A DNA stretch of 64,000 bases from Lederbergia citrisecunda (lineage in GTDB: Bacteria; Bacillota; Bacilli; Bacillales; Bacillaceae_C), in the NCBI RefSeq assembly GCF_018343695.1, contig NZ_JAGYPJ010000001.1:3470511-3534510 (forward strand). The letters run 5' to 3'. A program made the translations under genes and the position numbers. This document shows positions 42,815 through 51,746 of this stretch, in pieces (position 1 is the stretch's first letter; each line of letters begins with the position of its first letter). The notes under the pieces are model-generated. The model did not search any database, was not told the DNA's origin, and saw only the letters and a program-made list of their open reading frames with translations.

Positions 42815-43450
42815 CTAATCTTTAATGATTAACCCCATTAGGGTTGCAAACTGAACAGCTTGATGTGTGGATACTTTACATCCTTTTAAATCGTTTATTG
42901 AAACCGTAAGTGTCTCAAAAGTAGAAGAACTAATATCTATTCCTTTTAGTGAAGTTTCTTCAAAGTTTGCTCCATTAAGATTACATAATTCGAATTCCAC
43001 TTTTTTTAGTTTACAGTTATAAAAATCTGCACTTTCTAATGAAACATTTTTAAATATCACTTTTTCAAGCTTTGAATTTCCGAATATAGCCAAGTTTATT
43101 ATCGAGTTCTCGAAAGTAACATTACCAATATAAGATTCAGGAATGTTACTACCAAGTAATTTACAGTTAATAAATTCGACTCTATGAATGGAAGATTTAC
43201 TCAGATTCACATTTGATAAATCACAATTATCAAATCTGACATCTGTAAGATCAATATTACTAAAATCTGTATTGGTGAACTTGCAATTCTTTATGACCGC
43301 GTTATATAGTCGTACTCTGTCTACAGCCTCATTGGTAAAATCAGAGTCGGTGATTTCACACATTTCAAGTATTGGATCCTCTTCATAAAAAATATCATGA
43401 AAATTCCTCGCCGTTAACTCCAGCGATATTCTTGGAGTATCAATTTTCAT
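42815..43450 (-). CDS. pentapeptide-repeat protein
   Basis: This 211-residue protein has AAGAAGGA before its ATG. From about residue 50 it consists of A/C/S-D/N-L/F-x-x repeats (for example CKFTNTDFSNIDLTDVRFDN, then CDLSNVNLS), the right-handed square helix of pentapeptide proteins. Qnr-like members mimic DNA and guard gyrase; this one lacks the Qnr loops, so that role cannot be claimed. No signal peptide is present. It is monocistronic. Confidence 0.85.
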   Translation of the reverse strand: MKIDTPRISLELTARNFHDIFYEEDPILEMCEITDSDFTNEAVDRVRLYNAVIKNCKFTNTDFSNIDLTDVRFDNCDLSNVNLSKSSIHRVEFINCKLLGSNIPESYIGNVTFENSIINLAIFGNSKLEKVIFKNVSLESADFYNCKLKKVEFELCNLNGANFEETSLKGIDISSSTFETLTVSINDLKGCKVSTHQAVQFATLMGLIIKD

Positions 43451-43748
43451 TTTATATCCTTCTTTCAGTTAATTAGTTAGCTAACTAGTAATTAAAGTGT
43501 ATCATACACATAGTTAACTACTGTTATTTATGAAGTGTTTTGATTGCTTTGACTCAATATTCCTTAAAAAACTAAACAATCAGATAATATTCACCGGTAT
43601 CATTAGGGTGAAAGTACAATTTGAGAAGTGTGGGGGTTATGTTTTTAAAAATTTTTATCAATGTGTCGATTTTGAAGATACCGGTTCGTTGTATTTATAA
43701 AGAGGTCAATTAGGGGATTAACCTCTAAAAAAGAAGGAGGAAATTTTT

Positions 43749-44099
43749 ATGCTGTTTATGTTGATTGTCAAAGCCTCGAAGAATTCGGAAGGCGCAAATC
43801 TCCCGAACCCAGAGCTCATGGAAGCCATGGATAAGTACAATGAGGAATTAGTTAAGGCAGGCGTCCGGGTTATGGCTAAAGGACTTCATCCAAGTTCAAA
43901 TGGGATTCGCATTTCGTTTCCGAAACCAGGGGAAAAGCCAGTGGTTACGGATGGCCCATTTACGGAATCGAAAGAATTGATTGCCGGGTTCATACTGATT
44001 GATGTGGAATCGAGAGAAGAAGCCATCGAGTGGGCCATGCGGATGCCGGACCCGCAAGGACATGGGGAAGGTCAGATTGAATTGCGTCAAGTATTTTAG
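43749..44099 (+). CDS. YciI/DGPF-family protein with early stop
   Basis: This 116-residue protein has AAGGAGG 8-9 nt before the ATG. VTDGPFTESKELIAGFILID is the DGPF block, and LHPSSNGIRISFPKPG precedes it as in the paralogue at 37575. The frame ends with F-TAG at 44097-44099; reading through gives ALELTEDLLSKN and TGA at 44136-44138, just as the paralogue continues after VF with EAEDLTD. So a GAG-to-TAG change has probably cut about 13 residues. No ECF sigma gene follows, unlike the paralogue. Confidence 0.8.
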   Translation: MLFMLIVKASKNSEGANLPNPELMEAMDKYNEELVKAGVRVMAKGLHPSSNGIRISFPKPGEKPVVTDGPFTESKELIAGFILIDVESREEAIEWAMRMPDPQGHGEGQIELRQVF

Positions 44100-44203
44100 G
44101 CACTGGAGCTGACCGAGGATCTTTTGAGCAAGAACTGAAGCTAAATATTGGTTGGCGGCCCTTGTTTCTTATTCCACTAGCGGGGGCAAGAGTTAAAGAG
44201 CAG

Positions 44204-44229
44204 AGCTGTCATTTTGGCAGCTTTTCTTT
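44204..44229 (+). terminator. terminator after the YciI-family gene
   Basis: The arms AGCTGTC and GGCAGCT close over ATTTT and are followed by TTTCTTTTT and a GAGCTAACGGG tail, part of the dispersed element described at 46535. Confidence 0.65.
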
Positions 44230-44322
44230 TTGAGCTAACGGGTCAGAAGAGCTGAATAGCAAAATTTTCCTAAAAAGATATTTTTGGGTGCTGTCTACCT
44301 TAAATAATCGGAGGATAAATAA

Positions 44323-44811
44323 TTGATTAAACTTATTTCAGTGTCTTATGAAAGTAAACATATTCTGGAGAATATGTTTCAGTTTTATCTTTATGATTTT
44401 AGCGAACTTACACAGGAAGATATAAATAGACACGGATTATATGATGTAGATTTAGAGTATTTTTGGCAAGATCCTCGATGGAATCCCTTTTTTATAAATC
44501 ACGATGGTAAAATTATAGGTTTTTTAGTTGTCTTATTTGAAAATTATGATGTTGCCCCTGACCCAACTCATGTTATTTATGATTTCATGATTCTTAGGAA
44601 ATATAGAAGGAATGGATTGGGGAAAGAAGCGGCAATAAAAGTATTTAATCTTTACAAGGCAAATTGGAAAGTTGCTCAGATGGCTTTAAATGAACCTGCC
44701 ATACAATTTTGGCGAAATATAATTAAAGAATACACGAATGATTCATATACTGAGATATATAGACAAGACTTAAAAAAGTACATCCAATCTTTTTGTACCA
44801 AAGATTTATGA
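44323..44811 (+). CDS. GNAT-family N-acetyltransferase
   Basis: This 162-residue protein uses a TTG start 8-9 nt after GGAGG. The acetyl-CoA site appears as FMILRKYRRNGLGKEAAIKV, with the R/Q-x-x-G-x-G/A pattern (RRNGLG). Preceding strands (IIGFLVVLFE) fit the GNAT core. The substrate is not readable. A weak hairpin at 44872 follows. It is monocistronic and AT-rich. Confidence 0.85.
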   Translation: MIKLISVSYESKHILENMFQFYLYDFSELTQEDINRHGLYDVDLEYFWQDPRWNPFFINHDGKIIGFLVVLFENYDVAPDPTHVIYDFMILRKYRRNGLGKEAAIKVFNLYKANWKVAQMALNEPAIQFWRNIIKEYTNDSYTEIYRQDLKKYIQSFCTKDL

Positions 44812-44871
44812 AACCCTTAAATGGTTAATGTTCAACTAAAAGGGTAGCTTCTATTGAATATCAAAGATCCG

Positions 44872-44905
44872 ATCCACCTATATGAAAAGTGGATTTTTTA
44901 TTTTG
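44872..44905 (+). terminator. terminator of the GNAT gene
   Basis: The arms ATCCAC(C) and (A)GTGGAT form a short stem over TATATGAAA and are followed by TTTTTTATTTT. A second hairpin with arms AAACCTACAA/TTGTAGGTTT lies at 44951-44980. Confidence 0.6.
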
Positions 44906-45003
44906 CCGAATGTATGAATTTGGTTTTACCTATCTGTATAAGCAAAAAGAAACCTACAATCTATATGTGTTGTAGGTTTAACTATTTGTTAATGATAGTT
45001 AGT

Positions 45004-46449
45004 TTAAGTGGTTTGAAAATATTTATATGGACGATTCCTTTTACTTTCTTTTTTATCACCTAATTGTCCGTGGTCATTACTCCCCCACAACCATACGCTA
45101 CCATCCTTCTTCATTGCGATAGCGTGCTTTGTCCCAGCCGCAATATGAATGACATCATTCAATTCGGGAATTTCTCTTGCTTCACATTTGTTTTCGTAGG
45201 TACTGTCTCCAAGTTGACCGTAATTATTTGATCCCCATGCCCAAACTGTGCCATTTTTCCTCAGAGCTAATGTAAATGCACCACCAGCTGTGATTGCTTT
45301 TATATCGGTTAATCCAGAAACCATTCTTGGTTCACATGAACACCCGTTTACAAACTTTCCATCTCCCAATTGACCTTCATTATTGTACCCCCATGTCCAA
45401 ACTGTACCATCATCTTTTAAAGCTGCACCGTGCGAACCTCCTGCAGCAATTGCAACTATTTGATCAATAGTTTTCACACGCACAGGAATCGGACTTTGAT
45501 CCTTTATTGGAAACTCGCTGGTCGAATCTCCAAAACCGCCCCATCTCCAAACAGTGCCATCACCTTTTAAGGCTAATGAGTGGAAGAAACCTGCAGCCAC
45601 TTCTTTAACACCTGCCAAATTCTCAACAATTAAAGGAGACTTACTCTCATTGTATGATCCATTTCCAAGTTGACCATACCAATTTGGACCCCATGTCCAT
45701 ACCCTCCCATCGCCTTTTAATGCTAACGTATGAAACACACCTGCTGAAACAGAAACAACATGATCTAGACCCTCTATTTTGATGGGTACAGTAACATAGT
45801 CTTCGTTAGCATTTATTCCAAGTTGACCGTGGTCATTACTCCCCCATCCCCAAACAGTACCATCGTTTTTTATAGCAAATGAATGATAATGCCCAGATGC
45901 AGCTGCTACTGTCTTTACATTTGACAGAAGAGGAACAAGGGGCTTTTCAGATCCAACTGAGCATTCTTCCTGACCAAAATTCCCCCATCCCCAAACAGTA
46001 CCATCAGCTTTGACTGCCAAGGTATGTTCGAATCCTCCTGCAGCGTACTTTTTCTTGCTTTCTTCGATGTCTGTAATATCAAAACCTTCGAACATATCTT
46101 TCGGATTCATTTTCATCCCTCCATTTATGGATTCAATCGTTTTATATACCGTGTTGATGATATCTTCCAGGCGTTTTTTCTTTTGGAGAAGAACATCTAA
46201 ATGGACTTCTAACGCCCGTTTGCGATCAAAATCTGAATGGTCTAGATTTTTTTGGATTTCCTTTAGTGAAAACCCCATTTCTTTGAAAAACAATATTTGC
46301 TGTAATCTCTCCAACTCGTAATCTGTGTAAAGACGATATCCTGCTTGGTTAACCGATTCAGGTGAAAGGAGACCGATTTTATCATAATGATGGAGTGTAG
46401 CAATACTCACACCTACAAATTCGGCAACTTCTTTTACTTTGTATTTCAT
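45004..46449 (-). CDS. MerR-type regulator fused to a seven-bladed RCC1 propeller
   Basis: This 481-residue protein starts as a MerR/TipA-type regulator: winged HTH at residues 3-70 (VKEVAEFVGVSIATLHHYDK, then GLLSP), a long dimerisation helix at about 72-112, and then KMNPKDMFEGFD (113-124), which is the opening of the TipAS drug-binding domain. TipAS then stops, and from about residue 136 seven RCC1 repeats follow, each with xLKxDGTVWxWGxNxxGQLG, enough for one closed propeller. No signal or membrane helix is present. An RCC1 domain as effector of a MerR protein is unusual; it may bind a protein or nucleic-acid ligand. The gene stands alone. Confidence 0.85.
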   Translation of the reverse strand: MKYKVKEVAEFVGVSIATLHHYDKIGLLSPESVNQAGYRLYTDYELERLQQILFFKEMGFSLKEIQKNLDHSDFDRKRALEVHLDVLLQKKKRLEDIINTVYKTIESINGGMKMNPKDMFEGFDITDIEESKKKYAAGGFEHTLAVKADGTVWGWGNFGQEECSVGSEKPLVPLLSNVKTVAAASGHYHSFAIKNDGTVWGWGSNDHGQLGINANEDYVTVPIKIEGLDHVVSVSAGVFHTLALKGDGRVWTWGPNWYGQLGNGSYNESKSPLIVENLAGVKEVAAGFFHSLALKGDGTVWRWGGFGDSTSEFPIKDQSPIPVRVKTIDQIVAIAAGGSHGAALKDDGTVWTWGYNNEGQLGDGKFVNGCSCEPRMVSGLTDIKAITAGGAFTLALRKNGTVWAWGSNNYGQLGDSTYENKCEAREIPELNDVIHIAAGTKHAIAMKKDGSVWLWGSNDHGQLGDKKESKRNRPYKYFQTT

Positions 46450-46534
46450 ACCATCATCACCTCTATATATAATTATAGATTCTCATGTAACATGAGGGTC
46501 AATAAAAGTAAGGAAATCTTTTTAAGATAAAGGG

Positions 46535-46606
46535 TGATTAATCGAAGAAGGATTAACGTTTTTTTTGTTGAAGTTATTAAGCTAACGGGCAGCTTAGTTG
46601 AACAAG
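46535..46606 (+). repeat. dispersed terminator-tail element, copy 1
   Basis: A hairpin GATTAATCGAAGAAGGATTAAC with T-rich tail is followed by GTTGAAGTTATTAAGCTAAC and GGGCAGCTTAGTTGAACAAG. Copy 2 at 54434-54505 has the same length with about a dozen differences. Looser relatives of the tail (GAGCTAACGGGTCAG, CACTAACAGTCAGTTTGTTTAA) lie at 44230 and 52263. Confidence 0.65.
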
Positions 46607-46665
46607 GTATTAACAAAGGATAGAACGAATATCCCTTAATAACTGTAGAGTATAGGGGGAATAAA

Positions 46666-47366
46666 ATGAAAACGTATCTCGAAGAAATAGCGAAAGATGT
46701 GTATGCTTTTTTAGTGTGGGATGATTCTTGGGACTCATATAATAACTGCTACTGGTTGCTCGAAGACAATGATATTTTACTTATTGACTCAGGAAAAGAA
46801 GAACATTCTCGCTTCCTGTTCTCGGCTTTAAATGGTAAAGGGATTTCTAATAGTGATGTAACTCACTTTATTGCCACACACGGTCATAAGGACCATATTG
46901 GAGGAATTCAATACTTAGGAGAAGTAGACGGATTTATTCATAATAACGATTTAGAGTTGATTCCTAAAAATCTTAGACACAAACTAAAGATGAATCTCCC
47001 AGATCATGGTTTAACTGCTGGTAATTTAAAATGTGTCCTCCTTGGACACCATACAAAAGGTTCTGTTTTACTATATCATCGTGAAAGCAAAGCGTTATTT
47101 TGTGGAGACCATATTTGCTTCTTTGCAGAACCTTTAAATGGTAATAAAGTTGTAGATACAGGTACCCTTGAAAGAGAAAAGTTTCAACAGTTTGTGTCTG
47201 ATTGGTCTCAAAACGAAGAAATGAAAAGACAACATAATTTTAATTTATTTATCGAAGGTTTAAAGGCTGTAACAAATTTGATGCTGAATATTTATGTACG
47301 GGACACGGCGTGATCTTAAAAGGAAATATAAATAGATTTATTTCGGATTTACTCGAATTTGAATAG
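46666..47366 (+). pseudogene. MBL-fold hydrolase with a frameshift near the 3' end
   Basis: The 215-residue frame has the metal motif THGHKDH (residues 71-77) and GDHICFF, typical of glyoxalase-II-like MBL hydrolases. Near 47278 the frame NLMLNIYVRDTA replaces the expected end. One frame over, the sequence reads NLDAEYLCTGHGVILKGN then INRFISDLLEFE and TAG at 47364-47366, including the conserved GHG ligand. One missing base (TTTGAT for TTTGGAT) explains this. Either the gene is broken or the base was lost in sequencing. Without the final His the enzyme would lose a metal ligand. Confidence 0.7.
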
Positions 47367-47504
47367 TAAACCAAAGATTCCTTATTCAACTAATGGTGCT
47401 TGAGTTTAGCAAAAAGTTATAGCGGCAGCTCTTTATCTTGTTACAATAAAGGACAGATCGTTTAACAATAAAATCTTTTTTATATCTAATAGGAGGTCAT
47501 GATT

Positions 47505-47864
47505 ATGAAAATTAAAGGATTCGGTGGGGTTTTTTGGAGAACAAAAGATGTTGTTTCATTAAAAAATTGGTATAAAGAAACTCTAGGCATATCGATGGGA
47601 GAGTGGAATGGTACTATCATCAAGCCCGACGCTGACAACGAAACAATCTTTTCTTTGTTTCAAGAAAGTAATGATTATTTTCCAGAAGAACAATCTGTGA
47701 TGCTCAATTTTCAAGTAGAAAATATCGAAGCTTGGATGGAGCATTTCAACAGAATTGGTATACCACTTCTAAAAGAACCTGAAAGTAGCGAGTTTGGAAC
47801 ATTTATTTGGATTTCAGATCCAGAAGGGAGATGGATTGAAATTTGGGAGAGGAATTCAAAATAA
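47505..47864 (+). CDS. VOC/glyoxalase-family protein
   Basis: The second ATG (47505), 8 nt after GGAGG, is a better start than 47499 and gives 119 residues. Two beta-alpha-beta-beta-beta modules are visible: FWRTKDVVSLKNWYKETLGI at the start, and LNFQVENIEAWMEHFNRIGI ... DPEGRWIEIWE at the end, where E is a typical metal ligand. VOC proteins include glyoxalases and resistance enzymes; the specific role is not readable. Confidence 0.85.
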   Translation: MKIKGFGGVFWRTKDVVSLKNWYKETLGISMGEWNGTIIKPDADNETIFSLFQESNDYFPEEQSVMLNFQVENIEAWMEHFNRIGIPLLKEPESSEFGTFIWISDPEGRWIEIWERNSK

Positions 47865-47989
47865 ATTGTGCAATGGAAAGATAAATTTTACTTACTATTC
47901 TCAAAAAGGAGAATAGCTCTTTCTTATTGAAGTAAAGAGGAAGTTAGTTCAAGTGAAAATATCCACAATGTTAATTATATATTAAATAG

Positions 47990-48038
47990 AAAAAGGAGAA
48001 TGCACCTTGTGTTTAAACTAGGTGTATTCTCTTTTTTC
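47990..48038 (+). terminator. terminator
   Basis: The arms AAAAAGGAGAATGCACCT and AGGTGTATTCTCTTTTTT form a long stem with a T6 tail. Confidence 0.85.
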
Positions 48039-48060
48039 CTATTAACGCATCTTGCAACAG

Positions 48061-48186
48061 ATGTTGGTTAATCTTACTACGTCAGGAGCAGAGGCTGCCG
48101 TCAAGTTGGCAGTAACCGATTTGGACGCATTGATGTGCAGGTCAACAATCCAGGTAACCTATGGTGGCTTCTACGAAGAATACATT
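48061..48186 (+). pseudogene. SDR internal fragment with frameshifts
   Basis: MLVNLTTSGAEAAVKLAV is followed, one frame over, by NRFGRIDVQVNNPGN and then, back in frame, YGGFYEEYI. Joined, this is nearly the same as residues of the intact SDR at 49564 (AEAAVKAAVDKFGKIDILVN, then NAANFYGGYFEEL). Only this middle part of the gene remains, between a terminator and the end of the LysR gene. Confidence 0.6.
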
Positions 48187-48214
48187 ATTCATAATATGTT
48201 TACGAGATTATCCT

Positions 48215-49108
48215 CTACATCGAAAATTTCGCCTGAATTTCTTTTGAAAACATATCAGCAGCTGCAGAAAAAACCTTATGCTTTTTCCAAACAATATTTA
48301 AGCCAGATTCAAGTCTTGGCTCTAACGGTCTAAAACAAAGATTACTGTCACTAGACGTATTCACTATTTTATCAAGGGTTATCGCATAACCAATGCCCTC
48401 CTCAACCATAATGGCAGCATTGTATGCAAGATTGTATGTAGTTACGACGTTTAATTTATCAAAATCTTCACCAAACCAATCCGCAAATTCATTTTTAGAA
48501 AATGTCTGTTTAATAGCCTGTCGTGAACAGATTAGCGGAACATTTAATAAATCTACTGCTTGAATGGCATCTTTGAAAGAAAGAGGACTGTCTTTCCTCA
48601 TAACAACACCCCAAACATCTTTGGCTGGGATGTTCATATAATTGTACTTTGATAAATCAGCTGGTTCAATTAATATACCAAAGTCAAGCAATCCCATGTC
48701 CAGTCGTTCCGTCACATCGTCTTCGTTTCCGCTGTAGAGGTGATACCGTATATTGGGATAACTTAATTGTAAATCTTTTACTACCCGTGCAATCTGCTTC
48801 ATGGCGTCCGTCTCCCCACCACCTATGTAAACATCCCCACGTATTGTTTCTTCCATGGAACTGAATTCTGCCTCTAATTTATCAACCATATCAACGATTT
48901 CTTCTGCTCTCTTTCGTAGGAGCAATCCTTCATCTGTGAGAATGATACTGTGACTACTGCGAATAAATAGTTTTTTCCCTAACTCTTGTTCAAGGTCTTT
49001 TAATTGTCTTGACAAGGTTGGCTGTGTAACATGCAAAAAATTAGCAGCACCTGTGATGCTTCCTTCTCTTGCAACAGTAAGAAAATATCGCAAAACTCTA
49101 ATTTCCAT
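48215..49108 (-). CDS. LysR-family transcriptional regulator
   Basis: This 297-residue protein has AGGAGG before its ATG. The N-terminal winged HTH is clear (residues 1-60: GSITGAANFLHVTQPTLSRQ, then LKDLEQELGKKLF). The C-terminal co-inducer domain (about 90-290) follows the periplasmic-binding-protein fold. It lies between SDR remnants and points away from the intact SDR at 49564; such neighbours are typical LysR targets, so it may once have controlled a dehydrogenase gene now partly lost. Confidence 0.9.
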   Translation of the reverse strand: MEIRVLRYFLTVAREGSITGAANFLHVTQPTLSRQLKDLEQELGKKLFIRSSHSIILTDEGLLLRKRAEEIVDMVDKLEAEFSSMEETIRGDVYIGGGETDAMKQIARVVKDLQLSYPNIRYHLYSGNEDDVTERLDMGLLDFGILIEPADLSKYNYMNIPAKDVWGVVMRKDSPLSFKDAIQAVDLLNVPLICSRQAIKQTFSKNEFADWFGEDFDKLNVVTTYNLAYNAAIMVEEGIGYAITLDKIVNTSSDSNLCFRPLEPRLESGLNIVWKKHKVFSAAADMFSKEIQAKFSM

Positions 49109-49262
49109 CTCATAACTCCTCCTTTATTATGTTTTAGTTTATACATTTCAGAAATGCCCTTCAAGCATATCTCAATATAAGATATAAGTATTAGATATAT
49201 ACAAAAAGCATAGCTAGAATAAATAACAAAGGGCAAAAAAACAGTAAAAAAAGCGTTTTTAT

Positions 49263-49420
49263 ATGTCTATTATTCAAGATAAAGCTGTTGAAATTATGGG
49301 TGCATCAAGTGGAATTGGTGAAGCAACTACGAAGAAACTTGCACAAGAAGGAGCAAAACCAGTCATTGCGGCTCATCGATAAGATCGCTGGAGTCATGCC
49401 ACATTCACCTTTTAAGAAGG
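49263..49420 (+). pseudogene. SDR N-terminal remnant
   Basis: The frame MSIIQDKAVEIMGASSGIGE and ATTKKLAQEGAKPVIAAHR ends with TAA at 49380-49382. It keeps the GASSGIGEA nucleotide motif. Just beyond the stop, KIAGVMPHSPF recalls the NAGVMPLSPL segment that normally lies about 50 residues further on, so a deletion joined the two. It is divergent from the LysR gene, the usual place of a LysR target. Confidence 0.65.
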
Positions 49421-49563
49421 GCATCTTTAGAATTTGAAACATGCCAAATTTCGAAGACAGAACACTTCATGGAACAGTTTCGGTTTTTTAAAATTGACTA
49501 ATGATTATTGTGACTAAAGGAGTCTTTTCCAAGTTTAGAAAAAGAAACCAGGAGGAAATAAAT

Positions 49564-50409
49564 ATGACTGAAAATAAGAAAGTTTGGTTTATTACGGGCG
49601 CCGGGCGCGGGATGGGTGTTGACTTCGCGAAGGCGATTCTGGCTACTGGTAATCAAGTCGTTGCGACAGGCCGAAATACAGACAGAGTTGCAAAAGCCCT
49701 TGGCGATGACGAAAACCTGCTGGTCGTAAAACTGGATGTCACTAGCCCGGCTGATGCCGAGGCAGCTGTCAAAGCTGCGGTTGACAAGTTCGGAAAGATC
49801 GACATACTCGTCAATAACGCCGCGAACTTCTATGGGGGTTACTTTGAGGAGCTGACCCTGGACCAAATAGAGTCGCAACTGAGGACGGCACTTATCGGAC
49901 CAATGAACGTTACCCGAGCAGTTTTGCCTGTAATGCGCAAGCAGCGTTCCGGTCACATCATCTCGATTTCTTCAGGCGCTGGCATTTCTGGATTCGAGTT
50001 TAATACCGCTTACGCCGCGTCTAAGTTCGGTATCGAGGGATGGATGGAGTCGTTGCAGCCCGAGGTGTCGCCGTTCGGCATCCATACTACCATTATCAAC
50101 CCAGGGATGTTCCGCACCGAGCTCCTCACGAAGAAGTCGGCGACCTACGCAAATCCTTCGATCGAGGACTACTCCGACCGCAGAGCAATTAATCAAGATG
50201 CGTATAATGCCCAGAATGGCAAGCAAGCCGGCGACCCAGCCAAGCTCGCCAAGGCACTGATTAAGATCTCAAATGAAGAGCGGCCACCACGTCGCTTTAT
50301 CGCCGGCGCTGACGCCGTTGGCATCGCAGAGCAAAAGATTGCTGACCTCCAAGCGCAGATAAATGCCTATCGAGACCTTTCGACTTCCCTCGCTTGCAAG
50401 GATGCATAA
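49564..50409 (+). CDS. short-chain dehydrogenase/reductase, GC-rich
   Basis: The ATG at 49564 follows AGGAGG at 7-8 nt; the 281-residue product begins MTENKKVWFITGAGRGMG. The nucleotide motif is TGAGRGMG, followed by NNAANFYGG, the catalytic Ser in SISSGAG and Y-A-A-S-K (AYAASKFGIEG). It is an NADP-dependent classical SDR. The codons from about 49590 onward are clearly richer in G and C (GCGCGGGATGGG, GTCGTTGC) than the AT-rich neighbours, which suggests a recent arrival from a higher-GC donor. Confidence 0.9.
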   Translation: MTENKKVWFITGAGRGMGVDFAKAILATGNQVVATGRNTDRVAKALGDDENLLVVKLDVTSPADAEAAVKAAVDKFGKIDILVNNAANFYGGYFEELTLDQIESQLRTALIGPMNVTRAVLPVMRKQRSGHIISISSGAGISGFEFNTAYAASKFGIEGWMESLQPEVSPFGIHTTIINPGMFRTELLTKKSATYANPSIEDYSDRRAINQDAYNAQNGKQAGDPAKLAKALIKISNEERPPRRFIAGADAVGIAEQKIADLQAQINAYRDLSTSLACKDA

Positions 50410-50462
50410 GCTGTTAGACGAAAGTTAACTGAATTCAATTTGAAGAACCTTTTAAATAAAAT

Positions 50463-50492
50463 GCCCCCTATTGTTTTTTGGGGGGTATTTTA
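50463..50492 (+). terminator. terminator of the GC-rich SDR gene
   Basis: The arms GCCCCCTA and (G)GGGGGTA pair over TTGTTTTTT, and TTTTATT follows. The next gene's frame begins inside it, so a short overlap in function is possible. Confidence 0.65.
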
Positions 50493-50513
50493 TTGAAGAT
50501 CGGAGTTGTTTTT

Positions 50514-51683
50514 TTGACTAAACGAAATAATTTATTGATTTTCATATTAACTATAGGAGTATTCGGTATCTTAAATACCGAAATGGGGGTTATTGGCATC
50601 CTGCCTTCCATTGCTGATCACTTTCAAGTCAGTGTATCAAAAGCTGGAATGCTGGTGAGTCTTTTTGCCCTTGCTGTTGCTGTATCCGGTCCAACTATGC
50701 CGTTATTATTTTCGGGCATCAACCGGAAAAAGGTTATGTTACTGGTACTGGGTGTTTTCGTTTTGGGGAACATCGTATCCATATTTACATCTAACTTTAC
50801 CATTCTATTAATTGCTCGTATCATTCCAGCCTTTTTTCATCCAATTTATTGTTCTTTGGCATTTTCGGTAGCTGCTGCTTCAGTAAGTAAAGAAGAAGCT
50901 CCAAAAGCTGTTTCCAAAGTATTCATTGGAGTATCTGCCGGTATTGTGATCGGTGTGCCTGTCTCAAGCTTAATTGCTAGTGCAGTTTCTTTACAAATGG
51001 CGATGGTATTCTTTGCTCTTGTAAATGCTCTAGCATTCATTGCTACATTACTATTTGTACCATCTATGCCGGTTGAGGAAAGACTTTCTTACGGGGCTCA
51101 ATTATCGGTATTGAAAAAATCAATTACTTGGCTTTCCATTGTGACTGTCATTTTATTAAATTCTGCCATATTTGGAGTTTATAGTTATCTTGCTGATTAT
51201 CTGAAAACAGTTACGAATATGCCTTCGTATTCTATTAGTTTAATGTTATTCATCTACGGTGGGGCCAATATTATTGGAAATATTGTGGCAGGGAATTTAT
51301 TAACCAAAAATGCGAACAAATCTGTCATATCTTATCCTTTTGTATTGGGGGCAGTGTATATCATCTTATTTTTCACAGGACAGTTTTCCATACCTATGGC
51401 GATCATTACTTTAACTTGGGGAATATTGGCTGGTATTGGGGGTAATATCGCTCAGTATTGGATTATGTCTGCAGCTCCCGAAACTCCTGATTTCGCTAAT
51501 GGATTATTTCTAACATCCGCTAACTTAGGAACAACGTTTGGTGCAGCTCTAGGCGGGTTATTCATATCAGAAATAGGTACACAATACGTCGTATTGGTTG
51601 GAATCCTATCATTGATACTAAGTTTGTTAACTATTTTACTAAGAAATTATATGTATAGTCCTACAAAACAACTCTCCGCATAA
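50514..51683 (+). CDS. MFS transporter, DHA1 (AraJ/PbuE-like)
   Basis: A TTG at 50514, about 9 nt after GGAG, gives 389 residues starting MTKRNNLLIFILTIGVFGIL; an upstream start at 50478 is less likely. Twelve hydrophobic segments fit DHA1. EMGVIGILPSIADHFQVS, SVSKAGMLVSLFALAVAVSG and the later NAGV-free loops match the sugar/purine efflux group. The substrate is uncertain. It lies between SDR genes, on the same strand, so it may belong to the same acquired cassette. Confidence 0.85.
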   Translation: MTKRNNLLIFILTIGVFGILNTEMGVIGILPSIADHFQVSVSKAGMLVSLFALAVAVSGPTMPLLFSGINRKKVMLLVLGVFVLGNIVSIFTSNFTILLIARIIPAFFHPIYCSLAFSVAAASVSKEEAPKAVSKVFIGVSAGIVIGVPVSSLIASAVSLQMAMVFFALVNALAFIATLLFVPSMPVEERLSYGAQLSVLKKSITWLSIVTVILLNSAIFGVYSYLADYLKTVTNMPSYSISLMLFIYGGANIIGNIVAGNLLTKNANKSVISYPFVLGAVYIILFFTGQFSIPMAIITLTWGILAGIGGNIAQYWIMSAAPETPDFANGLFLTSANLGTTFGAALGGLFISEIGTQYVVLVGILSLILSLLTILLRNYMYSPTKQLSA

Positions 51684-51746
51684 GGAGTATCCCTTTTAGG
51701 ATTTTTATATGCCACTCAATCAAAGAACGAGAAATGGAGGAGTAAA

